A stretch of 64,000 bases of DNA from Mycolicibacter sp. MU0102. Lineage in GTDB: Bacteria; Actinomycetota; Actinomycetes; Mycobacteriales; Mycobacteriaceae. Position 1 is the stretch's first letter; each line of letters opens with the position of its first letter. Location of the stretch: the NCBI RefSeq assembly GCF_963378105.1, contig NZ_OY726398.1, forward strand, positions 3,906,001-3,970,000. Direction: 5' to 3'. The position numbers and the translations under genes were made by a program. The notes under the pieces are model-generated. The model did no database searches. It was not told the DNA's origin and saw only the letters and a list, made by a program, of their open reading frames with translations. Positions 1 through 8,993 of this stretch are shown here, piece by piece.

Positions 1-599
1 CTGCCGCCGCTGAGCGTGCCAAGCAGACGGCGGCACGCAACATTCCGGTCTTTGACGACCTGCCGTTCACCGATACCGCCAACCTGCGTGAAGGTGCGAA
101 CCTGCACGACGCCCTGTTGGCGCTGCTGCCGTTGGTCGGGGTATGGCGTGGTGAAGGCGTGGGCCACGGTACGCAGGGCGACTACCGGTTCGGTCAGCAG
201 ATCGTGGTGTCCCACGACGGCGGCGACTACCTGAACTGGGAAGCGCGGTCCTGGCGGCTGTCCGACGACGAGTCCAGCCAACCGGCCCTACGCGAAACCG
301 GCTTCTGGCGGTTCGTGGACGATCCGGACGACCCCGACGAGTCGCAGGCCATCGAACTGTTGCTGGCGCACTCCACCGGCTATGTGGAGCTGTTCTACGG
401 GCGCCCGCACGGCCCGGCCTCCTGGGAGCTGGTCACCGATGCGCTGGCCCGCAGCAAATCGGGGGCCCTGATCGGCGGGGCCAAGCGGCTGTACGGGATC
501 GTCGAGGACGGCGATCTGGCCTACGTCGAAGAGCGGGTGAACGCCGACGGCGAACTGGTGCCGCACCTGTCGGCGCGGTTGTCCCGCTTCATCGGCTGA
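1..599 (+). CDS. Nitrobindin / FABP-like heme protein (Rv0813c-like), N-terminus cut by window edge
   Basis: The reading frame is already open at base 3, so the gene begins left of the window; a TTG at 117 lies inside it and is not the start. The visible 198 residues carry the family signature GVWRGEG near residue 44, a ten-stranded-barrel-like pattern, and a late histidine (VPHLSARLSRF) in the position where nitrobindins bind heme iron. Family knowledge: these are small cytosolic beta-barrels that bind ferric heme and isomerise peroxynitrite to nitrate. Its place next to pabC matches M. tuberculosis Rv0813c/Rv0812. The role is inferred from family; heme binding is not proven by sequence alone. 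Confidence 0.85.
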   Translation, partial: AAAERAKQTAARNIPVFDDLPFTDTANLREGANLHDALLALLPLVGVWRGEGVGHGTQGDYRFGQQIVVSHDGGDYLNWEARSWRLSDDESSQPALRETGFWRFVDDPDDPDESQAIELLLAHSTGYVELFYGRPHGPASWELVTDALARSKSGALIGGAKRLYGIVEDGDLAYVEERVNADGELVPHLSARLSRFIG

Positions 600-635
600 T
601 CTTCTTGCGTTGACTCTGCCGCAGGGTCATTCCCT

Positions 636-1505
636 TCAGTGGCCGATTGCGGTGTCGACCAGTCCAGCGAATTCCTGCTCGGACACCCGCGGTTGCAGCG
701 CCCGGCCGTCCAAGGTGTGCACCCGCGCAGCCAAGGTGATGCTGGACACCAGCCAGAGATCTTGCGCCGCAGCGAGATCCGCCGGCCGCAGCGGGGCGTA
801 TTCGCATTCGTAGCCCGCGGCGCGAGCCACGTCGAACAGTGCCTCCTGGGTGGTACCGCGCAAGATCGGGTGCGACAGCGGCGGGGTAATGAGGCGTCCG
901 GGTTCCACCAGCACCACCGTCGAGCGCGGCCCCTCCAAGACGTAGCCGTCGGAACTGATGAAGATGACGTCGTCGGCGCCCTGTTTCGCGGCGTACCGCA
1001 GCGCCGCCATGTTCACCGCATAGGACAGCGTCTTGGCGCCGGCCAGCAGCCACGGCAGCTCCAGCCCCTGCGCCGACAGACCACGGTCCAAGGTGATCAC
1101 CGCCACGCCCTCACGGCGGGCCGCCGCGATGCGTTCCGGCAGCGGGGTCAACATCACGTAAGCGGTTGGTGCCGAACCGGTTTCTCGGCCCCGGCTGTAG
1201 ATCATTCGCAGCGCGCCCTCGCCCGTTCCGGCCCACTGCTGCACCGCCTCGTCGACGGCGCGGCGCCAGTCGTCCAGGTTAGGGGCCGGCAGGTCCATCA
1301 GCTCGGCGGAGCGCGCCAGCCGCGCCAGGTGAGCATCGAGCAGGCAGGCGGCGCCGTCGCGCACCAGCAGCGTCTCGAAAACCCCATCTCCGCGCAGCGC
1401 CGCCAGATCGTCGGCGTGCAATAGCGGCGAGCCGGCTGCGGCAAGCCCACTGCCCACGGTGACGATCGTCACGACGCTGTCTTCCACATCGGCCTCCGGT
1501 GCCAT
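636..1505 (-). CDS. pabC: Aminodeoxychorismate lyase, class IV PLP aminotransferase fold (PabC)
   Basis: The 289-residue product would convert 4-amino-4-deoxychorismate to p-aminobenzoate and pyruvate for folate synthesis. Class IV features are visible: GDGVFETLLVRDG near residue 40, a lysine in AGAKTLSYAVN as PLP Schiff-base candidate, and the VLEGPRSTVVLV segment with its conserved glutamate. I chose the ATG at 1505 because it gives 289 residues, the length I recall for M. tuberculosis Rv0812; the frame stays open far upstream only because it runs antisense to the next gene. It is divergent from the YgfZ-like gene with 35 bp between the starts. A branched-chain or D-amino-acid aminotransferase is the main alternative within the fold. 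Confidence 0.85.
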   Translation of the reverse strand: MAPEADVEDSVVTIVTVGSGLAAAGSPLLHADDLAALRGDGVFETLLVRDGAACLLDAHLARLARSAELMDLPAPNLDDWRRAVDEAVQQWAGTGEGALRMIYSRGRETGSAPTAYVMLTPLPERIAAARREGVAVITLDRGLSAQGLELPWLLAGAKTLSYAVNMAALRYAAKQGADDVIFISSDGYVLEGPRSTVVLVEPGRLITPPLSHPILRGTTQEALFDVARAAGYECEYAPLRPADLAAAQDLWLVSSITLAARVHTLDGRALQPRVSEQEFAGLVDTAIGH

Positions 1506-1540
1506 GGACCGTGAGCGTAGCGGCTCCGTAGAGTTGACCC

Positions 1541-2620
1541 GTGTCCGCCGTCCCCGCACCTGATTCCGGCCCCGACGCGGGCGCCATCTGGCATTACGGC
1601 GACCCGTTCGGCGAACAGCGCAGCGCTGAAACCGCGGCCGTGTTGGTCGATCGCTCCCACCGGGCGGTGCTCGCGCTGAGCGGCGCGGACCGCAAGACGT
1701 GGCTGCACAGCCTGTCCACCCAGCACGTCGCCGATCTTCCTGACGGCGCCAGCACCGAGAACCTGACCTTGGACGCCAAGGGCCACATCCAGAATCACTG
1801 GATCCAGACCGAACACAGCGAACGGACCTTCCTCGACACCGAGCCGTGGCGGGGCGCGCCCCTGATCGAACACCTGCGCAAGATGGTGTTCTGGGCCGAC
1901 GTTGCCATCGAGCCGGCGGACTTTGCGGTGCTGTCGCTGCTGGGTCCCGGCGGGGATGCCCCGGCCGTCCTCGAGGCGTTGGGGTTGGCCGCACCGCTCG
2001 GGGCGACGGCGGTGCCGGTCGGAGATGCCGGGGGTTTCGTCCGGCGAACGCCCGGCCGCGACGCGCTGGAACTGCTGGTGCCGCGCGCCGAGAAGAGCGA
2101 GTGGCAGCGCCGGCTGACCGGGGCCGGGGTGCGGCCCGCGGGAATATGGGCCTACGAAGCCGACCGGGTGGCCACGCGGCGCCCACGGTTGGGCGTGGAC
2201 ACCGACGAGCGCACCATCCCGCACGAGCTGAACTGGATCGGTGGCCCCGGCATCGGCGCGGTGCACCTGGACAAGGGCTGCTATAGCGGGCAGGAGACCG
2301 TAGCTCGGGTGCATAACCTGGGCAAACCGCCGCGGATGCTGGTGCTGCTGCACCTGGATGGCTCGGTGGACCGGCCCTCAACCGGAGATCCGGTGACCTC
2401 AGGCGGGCGCTCGGTGGGCCGGCTGGGCACGGTGGTGGACCATTTCGAACTGGGCCCGATCGCGCTGGCGCTGCTCAAACGCGGGCTCCCGGCCGACACC
2501 CCGCTGCTGACCGGTGCCGACTCCGAGGTCAGCGCGGTGATCGACCCCGAATCGATGCCGGCGCCGGATGTGCGTGGCGCGGGGCGGCTTGCGGTTGACC
2601 GGCTACGGGGCCGACTTTGA
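1541..2620 (+). CDS. ygfZ: YgfZ/GcvT-like folate-binding protein (Rv0811c-like)
   Basis: This 359-residue protein contains the diagnostic YgfZ motif KGCYSGQE near residues 244-251, followed by TVARVHNLGKPPR. YgfZ proteins are tetrahydrofolate-dependent factors that help assemble or repair [4Fe-4S] enzymes; the cysteine in the motif is the functional residue in the family. The N-terminal two thirds resemble the GcvT aminomethyltransferase fold. The start is a GTG at 1541, 35 bp from the divergent pabC start. Sitting back to back with a folate gene fits its cofactor need. A true glycine-cleavage T protein is unlikely because of the KGCYxGQE signature. Confidence 0.88.
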   Translation: MSAVPAPDSGPDAGAIWHYGDPFGEQRSAETAAVLVDRSHRAVLALSGADRKTWLHSLSTQHVADLPDGASTENLTLDAKGHIQNHWIQTEHSERTFLDTEPWRGAPLIEHLRKMVFWADVAIEPADFAVLSLLGPGGDAPAVLEALGLAAPLGATAVPVGDAGGFVRRTPGRDALELLVPRAEKSEWQRRLTGAGVRPAGIWAYEADRVATRRPRLGVDTDERTIPHELNWIGGPGIGAVHLDKGCYSGQETVARVHNLGKPPRMLVLLHLDGSVDRPSTGDPVTSGGRSVGRLGTVVDHFELGPIALALLKRGLPADTPLLTGADSEVSAVIDPESMPAPDVRGAGRLAVDRLRGRL

Positions 2621-2744
2621 TAGTGGTCACACCGGCACAGGGCAGGTCGGCAGCTCTGCGATCGGCACGGTAAGCTGTCGGCAGGACAATAAACACATTC
2701 AGATCGGAGCCGCCTGCACGTGGGGCCGCTCCGTTATTGCGCGA

Positions 2745-2755
2745 GGGGGTCCCCC
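2745..2755 (+). repeat. G5-T-C5 inverted repeat abutting the DUF3073 start codon
   Basis: GGGGGTCCCCC ends one base before the ATG at 2756. The G-run is also the only plausible ribosome binding site (GAGGGGG, 2743-2749). In RNA it could form a four-pair GGGG/CCCC stem that would hide the binding site. A regulatory effect is only an inference. Confidence 0.4.
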
Positions 2756-2923
2756 ATGGGCCGCGGCCGGGCTAAGGCGAAACAGACCAAGGTTGCTCGG
2801 GATCTGAAATACAGCTCACCGTCGACCGATTTCAGTCGGCTTCAGCGGGAGCTGGCCGGGTCTGAGGTCAACGACTCCGAGGGCGACGACTCCTGGAACG
2901 GCGACGACGACTGGCGCCGCTGA
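2756..2923 (+). CDS. DUF3073 small basic/acidic protein (Rv0810c-like)
   Basis: A 55-residue protein with a basic N-terminus (MGRGRAKAKQTKVARDLKY) and an acidic tail (EGDDSWNGDDDWRR), the typical DUF3073 layout conserved across actinobacteria. Its function is not known. The ATG at 2756 is preferred over the upstream in-frame ATG at 2720 because MGRGRAKAKQ is the conserved family start and a G-rich ribosome site precedes it. It converges on purM, with 71 bp between the stops that include a short GCCCT-GATT-AGGGC stem at 2943-2956. It occupies the same place beside purM as Rv0810c does. Confidence 0.85.
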   Translation: MGRGRAKAKQTKVARDLKYSSPSTDFSRLQRELAGSEVNDSEGDDSWNGDDDWRR

Positions 2924-2994
2924 GCGCCAGGCGTAACCGCTGGCCCTGATTAGGGCTGGACTGATCTGACAGGGCTGGGCAGACCCGCGAGGGC

Positions 2995-4080
<1,086 letters not shown>

Positions 4081-4137
4081 CGCGGTAAAGGCTACCGGTC
4101 GCCGGCTGCGGACGGTATCGCGCTCGACGTTACGGGC

Positions 4138-5367
4138 TCAGAGCCGGTTATGGCGGACCTGATTGAACGGCACGCCGCGGTCGGCGGCGTACTCGCGAGG
4201 CAGGCCCAGAACGCGTTCGGCGATGACGTTGCGCGCCATCTCGTCGCTGCCACCACCTAGGCCCACGGTCTGCCGGGACAGATACCGCCGGCCCGCTCTG
4301 AGCAGGTGCGCCTCGTCGTCCACCACAGCCAACGGACCCGCGACCGCCATAGCGGTGTCGACTTCCAGGTAGGTCACATCGGAATGGAACAGCCGGATGA
4401 TCGAGGCCGCGGCCGGCGGAAGTTCACCGCTGCGCATGCCACGCCCGGCGTAGTCGATGAGCTTGTCGCGAACCATGCGCCGGGCCAGCACCCGGCCGAT
4501 CTGGTCCTGGGTCAGCGGGTCGTCCGCGGTTCCGGCGTCGTGCGCCAGGGTCAAGAAGTCGCCGGCGGCCATCTCGGTGCGCTCGGGGCCACGCCCACTG
4601 GCGAACTCCGAACCCTGCCCTACGGCCCGACGCTCGTGGTAAAGCAGCCGCGACGCGACGTCCCAGCCCTTGTTGACCTCGCCGACCACCGTGTCGGGCC
4701 CGAGCCGCAACCCGTCGAAGAACTCTTCGCAGAACTCGTTGGAGCCGTCGACCTGCTCGATGCGGCGCAGCGTGACGCCGGGCGCGTCGATCGGCACCAG
4801 GAACATGGTCAGCCCGTCGTGCTTGGGCACCGTCGAATCGGTGCGGGCCAGCAGCAGCCCGAAGTCGGCGGCAAACGCACTGGTGCTCCAGGTCTTGGCC
4901 CCACTGACCACCCAGTCGTCGCCGTCGCGCTCGGCGCGGGTGATCAGGCCGGCCAGATCGGATCCGCCGCTGGGCTCCGAGAGCAGCTGCACCAGTACCT
5001 CGTCGCCGCGCAGCGCGGCGCTGATGTGGCGGCGCTTCTGTTCCTCACTGCCGGTGTCGAGCAGGGTGGCACAGCAGATGGTGAAGGTGGGGACGTTGAG
5101 GATCAGCGGCATCTCGTAGCCGGCTGACACGGCGTCGAAGGCCTTCTGGTAGCTCAGGTCCAGGCCGAGTCCGCCGTACTCGCGGGGGAAGCAGATCCCG
5201 GCGAAGCCGCCGTCATGCAGCCGTCGTTGCAGTTCGCGTGCGCGCTGCCAGGCGCCGTCGTCGTCGCGACCGTTGCGCGGGGGGCGCTGCGGGTCCAGGC
5301 GCGGCATGTTGGCGGCCAGCCAGTCGCGCGCCGATGCGGCGAAGGCCTCAACGGTGATGTCGTTCAT
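4138..5367 (-). CDS. Acyl-CoA dehydrogenase (FadE type), first subunit of a pair
   Basis: This 409-residue flavoprotein family member oxidises acyl-CoA at the alpha-beta bond. Visible marks are the flavin/substrate segment (EPSGGSDLAGL, about residue 140), SGAKTWSTSAFAADFGLLLART, the DEIN-like loop at VNKGWDVASRLLYHER, and the C-terminal QTVGLGGGSDEMARNVIAERVLGLP, which ends as in other FadE proteins. The ATG at 5367 overlaps the stop of the next acyl-CoA dehydrogenase by four bases (ATGA), so the two are probably translationally coupled. Adjacent unequal FadE pairs in mycobacteria often form alpha2-beta2 heterotetramers acting on sterol side chains; by analogy these two may be partners. The substrate is unknown. 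It is the last gene of operon A. Confidence 0.92.
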   Translation of the reverse strand: MNDITVEAFAASARDWLAANMPRLDPQRPPRNGRDDDGAWQRARELQRRLHDGGFAGICFPREYGGLGLDLSYQKAFDAVSAGYEMPLILNVPTFTICCATLLDTGSEEQKRRHISAALRGDEVLVQLLSEPSGGSDLAGLITRAERDGDDWVVSGAKTWSTSAFAADFGLLLARTDSTVPKHDGLTMFLVPIDAPGVTLRRIEQVDGSNEFCEEFFDGLRLGPDTVVGEVNKGWDVASRLLYHERRAVGQGSEFASGRGPERTEMAAGDFLTLAHDAGTADDPLTQDQIGRVLARRMVRDKLIDYAGRGMRSGELPPAAASIIRLFHSDVTYLEVDTAMAVAGPLAVVDDEAHLLRAGRRYLSRQTVGLGGGSDEMARNVIAERVLGLPREYAADRGVPFNQVRHNRL

Positions 5368-6506
5368 GCGGCGGGCTCCGTGCTGCTGGCGGCCGCGTAG
5401 ATGGCCTGGTGGTGTTCGGCGGGCGTGCCGAGCAGATTCCGGTACAGGGTGGCCCGGCGCAGATACAGGTGCAGGTCGTGTTCCCAGGTGACGCCGATCC
5501 CGCCGTGCAGTTGGACGCACTCCTGAATCAGCCGGCCGGCATGTTCACCGAGATAGGACTTGGCCGCGCCGGCCCACATGGCGGCGTCGGGATCACGCGC
5601 GGCCACCTTGTCCACGGCGCCGGCGGTGATCGCGCGGCAGGCGTGCAGCCACATGGTCATGTCGGCGAGTCGGTGTTTGATCGCCTGGTAGGACGCCAGC
5701 GGCCGGCCGAAGCTGTAGCGGTCGCGGGCCCACGCGACTGTCATGGCCATGACGGCGTCCAAGATCCCGGCCGTTTCGGCGCACACCAGCGCGATCGCGA
5801 CCTGGGTCTGGCGGTCGATGAGCGCACCGGTCTGTGTCGCGGTGCCGACCACCGCGGATGGGTCGATTTCGGTATCACTGAATTCGATGCGCGCGTACTG
5901 CTTCACCAGATCGATGCCGGGCTGCGGTGTCACCCGCACTCCGGCGCTGTCGGTGCGGACCAGGAACTGGCGCAACGCGCCGTCGTCGGTGCGCGCGCCG
6001 ATCAGCACCAGGTCTGCCCGGTCTCCGGCCTCCACCCGATCCTTGACCCCGTTGAGCCGGTAGCCGCCGGCGATGCTGGTTGCGGTCAGGCCCGGCTGGT
6101 GCGGACGAAAGCCCCGACCGGGTTCGTCGGCTGCCCAGGTCGCCACCATCTCCCCCGAGATCAACGCCGCGATGCTCTGCGCATGCGCGTCCCGGTTGTC
6201 GGCGTCGAGCAGACCGGCCAGGACCACGCTCACCGGGTACAGCGGCCCGGGCGCCACAGTGCGCCCGATCTCGGTGGCGATCGCGGCCAGATCGCGCAGG
6301 CCGCAGCCCGACACACTGCCGCCGCCGAACTCCTCGGGCACCAGTAGGCCGGCCCAGCCTAGATCGGCGGCCTGCCGCCACCACGCCGCATCGTAGGAGC
6401 CGCCCCGCGCATGCAGGTCGCGGTAATCGCGCAGCGCCGCCGTCTTGTCCAGGAATGCGCGCGCCGTGGCGACGAAAAGCTCGCTCTCCGTTGACACATC
6501 GGTCAT
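5364..6506 (-). CDS. Acyl-CoA dehydrogenase (FadE type), second subunit of a pair
   Basis: A 380-residue acyl-CoA dehydrogenase-like protein. The N-terminal domain has GLLVPEEFGGGSVSGCGLRDLAAIATEIGR, and the C-terminal domain has the family's conserved QECVQLHGGIGVTWEHDLHLYLRR around residue 340. I prefer the ATG at 6506 over the GTG at 6533, because GGAGGAG lies six bases before it. Its stop overlaps the following FadE start (ATGA). The upstream TauD-type gene ends 23 bp away. Which of the two FadE proteins holds the catalytic glutamate cannot be settled by eye. A heteromeric enzyme is inferred from the tandem layout. Confidence 0.92.
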   Translation of the reverse strand: MTDVSTESELFVATARAFLDKTAALRDYRDLHARGGSYDAAWWRQAADLGWAGLLVPEEFGGGSVSGCGLRDLAAIATEIGRTVAPGPLYPVSVVLAGLLDADNRDAHAQSIAALISGEMVATWAADEPGRGFRPHQPGLTATSIAGGYRLNGVKDRVEAGDRADLVLIGARTDDGALRQFLVRTDSAGVRVTPQPGIDLVKQYARIEFSDTEIDPSAVVGTATQTGALIDRQTQVAIALVCAETAGILDAVMAMTVAWARDRYSFGRPLASYQAIKHRLADMTMWLHACRAITAGAVDKVAARDPDAAMWAGAAKSYLGEHAGRLIQECVQLHGGIGVTWEHDLHLYLRRATLYRNLLGTPAEHHQAIYAAASSTEPAA

Positions 6507-6529
6507 GTCATCTCCTCCGAAAACGGCAG

Positions 6530-7384
6530 TCACCGGATGGGCTCGTCACCGAGCACCGTGGTGCGCAGCATTTCCCGGGGAGAATCCGGGTCATAGGGGG
6601 CGGCCCGATGCAGGACGCCACGGTTGTCCCAGATGACGGTGTCACCCACCGACCAGCGGTGACGATAGACCCGATCGGCCACGGTGGCGCGCTGCAGCAG
6701 TTCGTCCAGCAGGGCGCGCCCCTCGCCCAGATCCATGCCGACGACATAGTCGGCGGAGGCACCGAGCACCAGTGATCGGCGACCGTTGCGGTGCGTCCAC
6801 ACCAGTGGATGTTCGTGGGTGGGCCGGGCCCGCCACCGGGCCAGCTCTTCCGGCGACGGGTCGGGGGTGACCCGCCGCTGGGAAGCCTCCAGTGAGTGGA
6901 CGACGCGCAGTGCGCCATAGCTCCGCTTCTCGTCGTCGGTGAGTAGGTCGTAGGCGGCGTACGAGCTGGCGAATTCGGTCTCGCCGCCGCGCTCGGCTAC
7001 CTGCACCGCCGAGAGCACGGTGGCTTTCTGCGGGTATTCGTCGCCGGTCGGCGTGCACCCGTCGATGTGCCAGTCGAAGGTGGCACGCAGGTAGCTGGCC
7101 GAGGAGTTCTTGGACCGGTTCAGCGTGACGGGGTAGATGCCCGCGACCTCGTGATGGCCGTCGGCGGAGTAGTCGACACTGCCCAGCCGGCCGCAGAACG
7201 CGACCTGGGCACGGGGGTCGATGCGCAAGCCCCGGAAGACCAGAACGCCGTTGTCTTCCAACGCCTCGAGCACCGCGGCGCCCAGACTCGCCTGATCCTC
7301 CGCGGCAGCTAGCTGCCGCGGGTCAATGCCGAGGACCTCGGCACCGACCGAGGATGTCAGCTTGTTGATGGTGAGCAGACTCAT
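6530..7384 (-). CDS. TauD/TfdA-family Fe(II)/2-oxoglutarate dioxygenase
   Basis: This 284-residue protein shows the facial triad of the family: HxD at residues 106-108 (FDWHIDG) and a distal histidine near 259 (NRGVLHRAAPYD), followed by the arginine that binds 2-oxoglutarate (REMLRTTV). Members hydroxylate substrates such as taurine, alkylsulfates, phenoxyacetates or quaternary amines while decarboxylating 2-oxoglutarate. The substrate here cannot be read from the sequence. The ATG at 7384 follows an AAGGA site; the frame remains open further upstream but lacks conserved sequence there. It sits inside operon A between the small partner protein and the FadE pair, so it likely acts on the same compound. 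Confidence 0.9.
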   Translation of the reverse strand: MSLLTINKLTSSVGAEVLGIDPRQLAAAEDQASLGAAVLEALEDNGVLVFRGLRIDPRAQVAFCGRLGSVDYSADGHHEVAGIYPVTLNRSKNSSASYLRATFDWHIDGCTPTGDEYPQKATVLSAVQVAERGGETEFASSYAAYDLLTDDEKRSYGALRVVHSLEASQRRVTPDPSPEELARWRARPTHEHPLVWTHRNGRRSLVLGASADYVVGMDLGEGRALLDELLQRATVADRVYRHRWSVGDTVIWDNRGVLHRAAPYDPDSPREMLRTTVLGDEPIR

Positions 7385-7425
7385 CGACCTGTCCTTTCTG
7401 ACAAGGTATTTCGCGCTGGTGACCG

Positions 7426-7761
7426 CTAAGGGATGGGCCAGCCGGTGCGGATCATGACGGCGTCGGCGGCATCGACCGGGGCGGGTTGCTGCATGATCTC
7501 CACCGCCATCGCCACCATCACCAGTGAATAGATCAAGTGCAGCAGGTGCAGGGCGTCCTCGGGAAGTTCGTCCAGGGCGAACTTGTCGCAGTAGTCGATC
7601 GCTTCTTCCAAGCGTGGAAAGAACGCGTCGTAGAACTGCCGCAGTTCGCCGATGGTGCTGGCCAGCCGCTGATTGAAGCGTTCGGTTTCGGTTGGCAAAC
7701 ACCAGGTTTCGGCGAAGCATTCGAGCTCGGCGAAGGCGCTGGGCAACCGTTTGGCGGTCAT
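7426..7761 (-). CDS. Small conserved protein paired with Rieske-like oxygenase, copy 1 (unrecognised family)
   Basis: An acidic 111-residue protein that I do not recognise. It is clearly related to the protein at 14672-15001: both start MTA, share WCLP-(T/S)-E-x-ER near residue 20, FYDA near 44, YCDKF near 57, LPED near 67 and HL-x-YS near 74. By hand about 46 of the first 84 aligned positions are identical. Helical content looks high and there is no signal peptide. Its ATG overlaps the stop of the oxygenase gene by four bases (ATGA). Because both copies directly follow a Rieske-type gene, I infer a subunit, chaperone or electron-transfer helper of that oxygenase; no function is established. 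Confidence 0.85.
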   Translation of the reverse strand: MTAKRLPSAFAELECFAETWCLPTETERFNQRLASTIGELRQFYDAFFPRLEEAIDYCDKFALDELPEDALHLLHLIYSLVMVAMAVEIMQQPAPVDAADAVMIRTGWPIP

Positions 7762-8993
7762 CGCGGAGCTCCTACGCCGGCGTGCGCGCGCCGGTAGTCG
7801 TCCACCCAGTCGACGACCACCTTGTGCAGGTGCCGCACCAGGATCTCCTGATCGCCCAGCGGGAAATCGTCGATCACGCCGTACTCCAGCGCGGCCTGGG
7901 TGCCGCCGAGCATGCCGGCGTCTTGCAGCGCGAACTCTTTGAGCACCACCGACGCCACCTCGTGCTCGATGCGCTCGCGCACGGTGCGGGCCGGATGGAA
8001 GTAGGTGTGGGCCTCGAATCGGTGGGTGTTGTGCGAGGTGGGCCAGTACCGGTAGAGCAGGTACCAGCCGCCGTAGATGAGGATCTCGGTGTTGGGGAAG
8101 ATCTGGAAGTTGCTGATCCCCCACGGTTCGATTCCACCCGGGTTCAGCCCGGCCGGCAGTTCACCGATGTCGGGCGTCTCCCAGGGACCGACCAGCCCGC
8201 TGCGGGTGGCCCGCTCGATCGGGTACATGTACTCCGGGGGCAGCAGCCATCGCCGCCGGCCGGCGGTGGAGACCAATCGGTGCGGCCCGTCGAGTTGGAA
8301 ATGGCCGCAGGTGAATCCGGCGCCGGGTACCCGAACTTGGGCCGGCACTTGCTGGGAATGCAGCGCCGGGACGTGGTAGTACTCCTGGAACGCGTCAGCG
8401 AAGATCTTCCAGTTGCTGTTGTTGTGGGCCACCCAGTCGTAGCGCTCGGTCAGCTTCTCGAACGGGTAGCCGTCGAGGCCGGTGAGCATAGGCCCGAGGA
8501 AGTCCCGCAGGGTCTGACGCGGCGCGGTGTCGAGGTTGACGAAGATGAAGCCGTTCCAGATGTCGCAGTGCAGCGGCATCAGGGCTGCGGTGTCGGCCCC
8601 GTCGAATTCGTGCGTGCGACGGCATCGCTTGCAGGTGATCTCCTCGACCTGCCCGGCGGTCTCGCGGTCGGGATATTCATGCCAGACGAGCTTGGTTCCG
8701 CAGCGCGGGCAGACGTTGTGGAAGGCGCGGATTCCCCGGTCGGTGTGGACGAGAAGCACCGACGCCTGGGCGGCTTCGATCTCTTTGGTGGCATAACTGC
8801 CGTGTTCGGGAAGTTCCTCGATGCGCCCGATGTTGAGCCAGGCACGTTTGAACACCGCCTCGCGCTCCAGTTCGAAGAACTCCGGCGATGTGGAGTCGGC
8901 GAAAGAGATCGGGCCGGTGCCCAATTCCGGGTAGTGCTCGGTCCACGAGCCCTCGGGAGTCCGGCCGGATCGCACCGAAGGTTGTTCTGTCAC
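7758..8993 (-). CDS. Rieske-oxygenase-like alpha subunit with a Cys4 site in place of the Rieske motif
   Basis: The 411-residue protein aligns along its length with the oxygenase at 15008-16273 (shared EGSWT-x-HYPELGT start, HCD-(I/V)-W-x-GFIFVN, NWK-x-F-x-DAFQE-(Y/F)-YH-x-P). The catalytic-domain iron histidines are present (H207 and H212 in EYYHVPALH). The N-terminal domain, however, reads C95-P-R-C98-G and C121-K-R-C124. A normal Rieske domain has CxH and CxxH, so both histidine ligands are missing and four cysteines remain, as in zinc-ribbon or rubredoxin knuckles. The segment after it is also shortened. The GTG at 8993 overlaps the SDR stop (GTGA). I infer a diverged oxygenase with a different metal site. 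Confidence 0.87.
   Translation of the reverse strand: MTEQPSVRSGRTPEGSWTEHYPELGTGPISFADSTSPEFFELEREAVFKRAWLNIGRIEELPEHGSYATKEIEAAQASVLLVHTDRGIRAFHNVCPRCGTKLVWHEYPDRETAGQVEEITCKRCRRTHEFDGADTAALMPLHCDIWNGFIFVNLDTAPRQTLRDFLGPMLTGLDGYPFEKLTERYDWVAHNNSNWKIFADAFQEYYHVPALHSQQVPAQVRVPGAGFTCGHFQLDGPHRLVSTAGRRRWLLPPEYMYPIERATRSGLVGPWETPDIGELPAGLNPGGIEPWGISNFQIFPNTEILIYGGWYLLYRYWPTSHNTHRFEAHTYFHPARTVRERIEHEVASVVLKEFALQDAGMLGGTQAALEYGVIDDFPLGDQEILVRHLHKVVVDWVDDYRRAHAGVGAPR

Noticed and set aside
636..2381. 581-residue minus-strand frame reaching over the YgfZ-like gene
   Set aside because: Only the part from 1505 down matches PabC; the rest is arginine/proline-rich antisense text.
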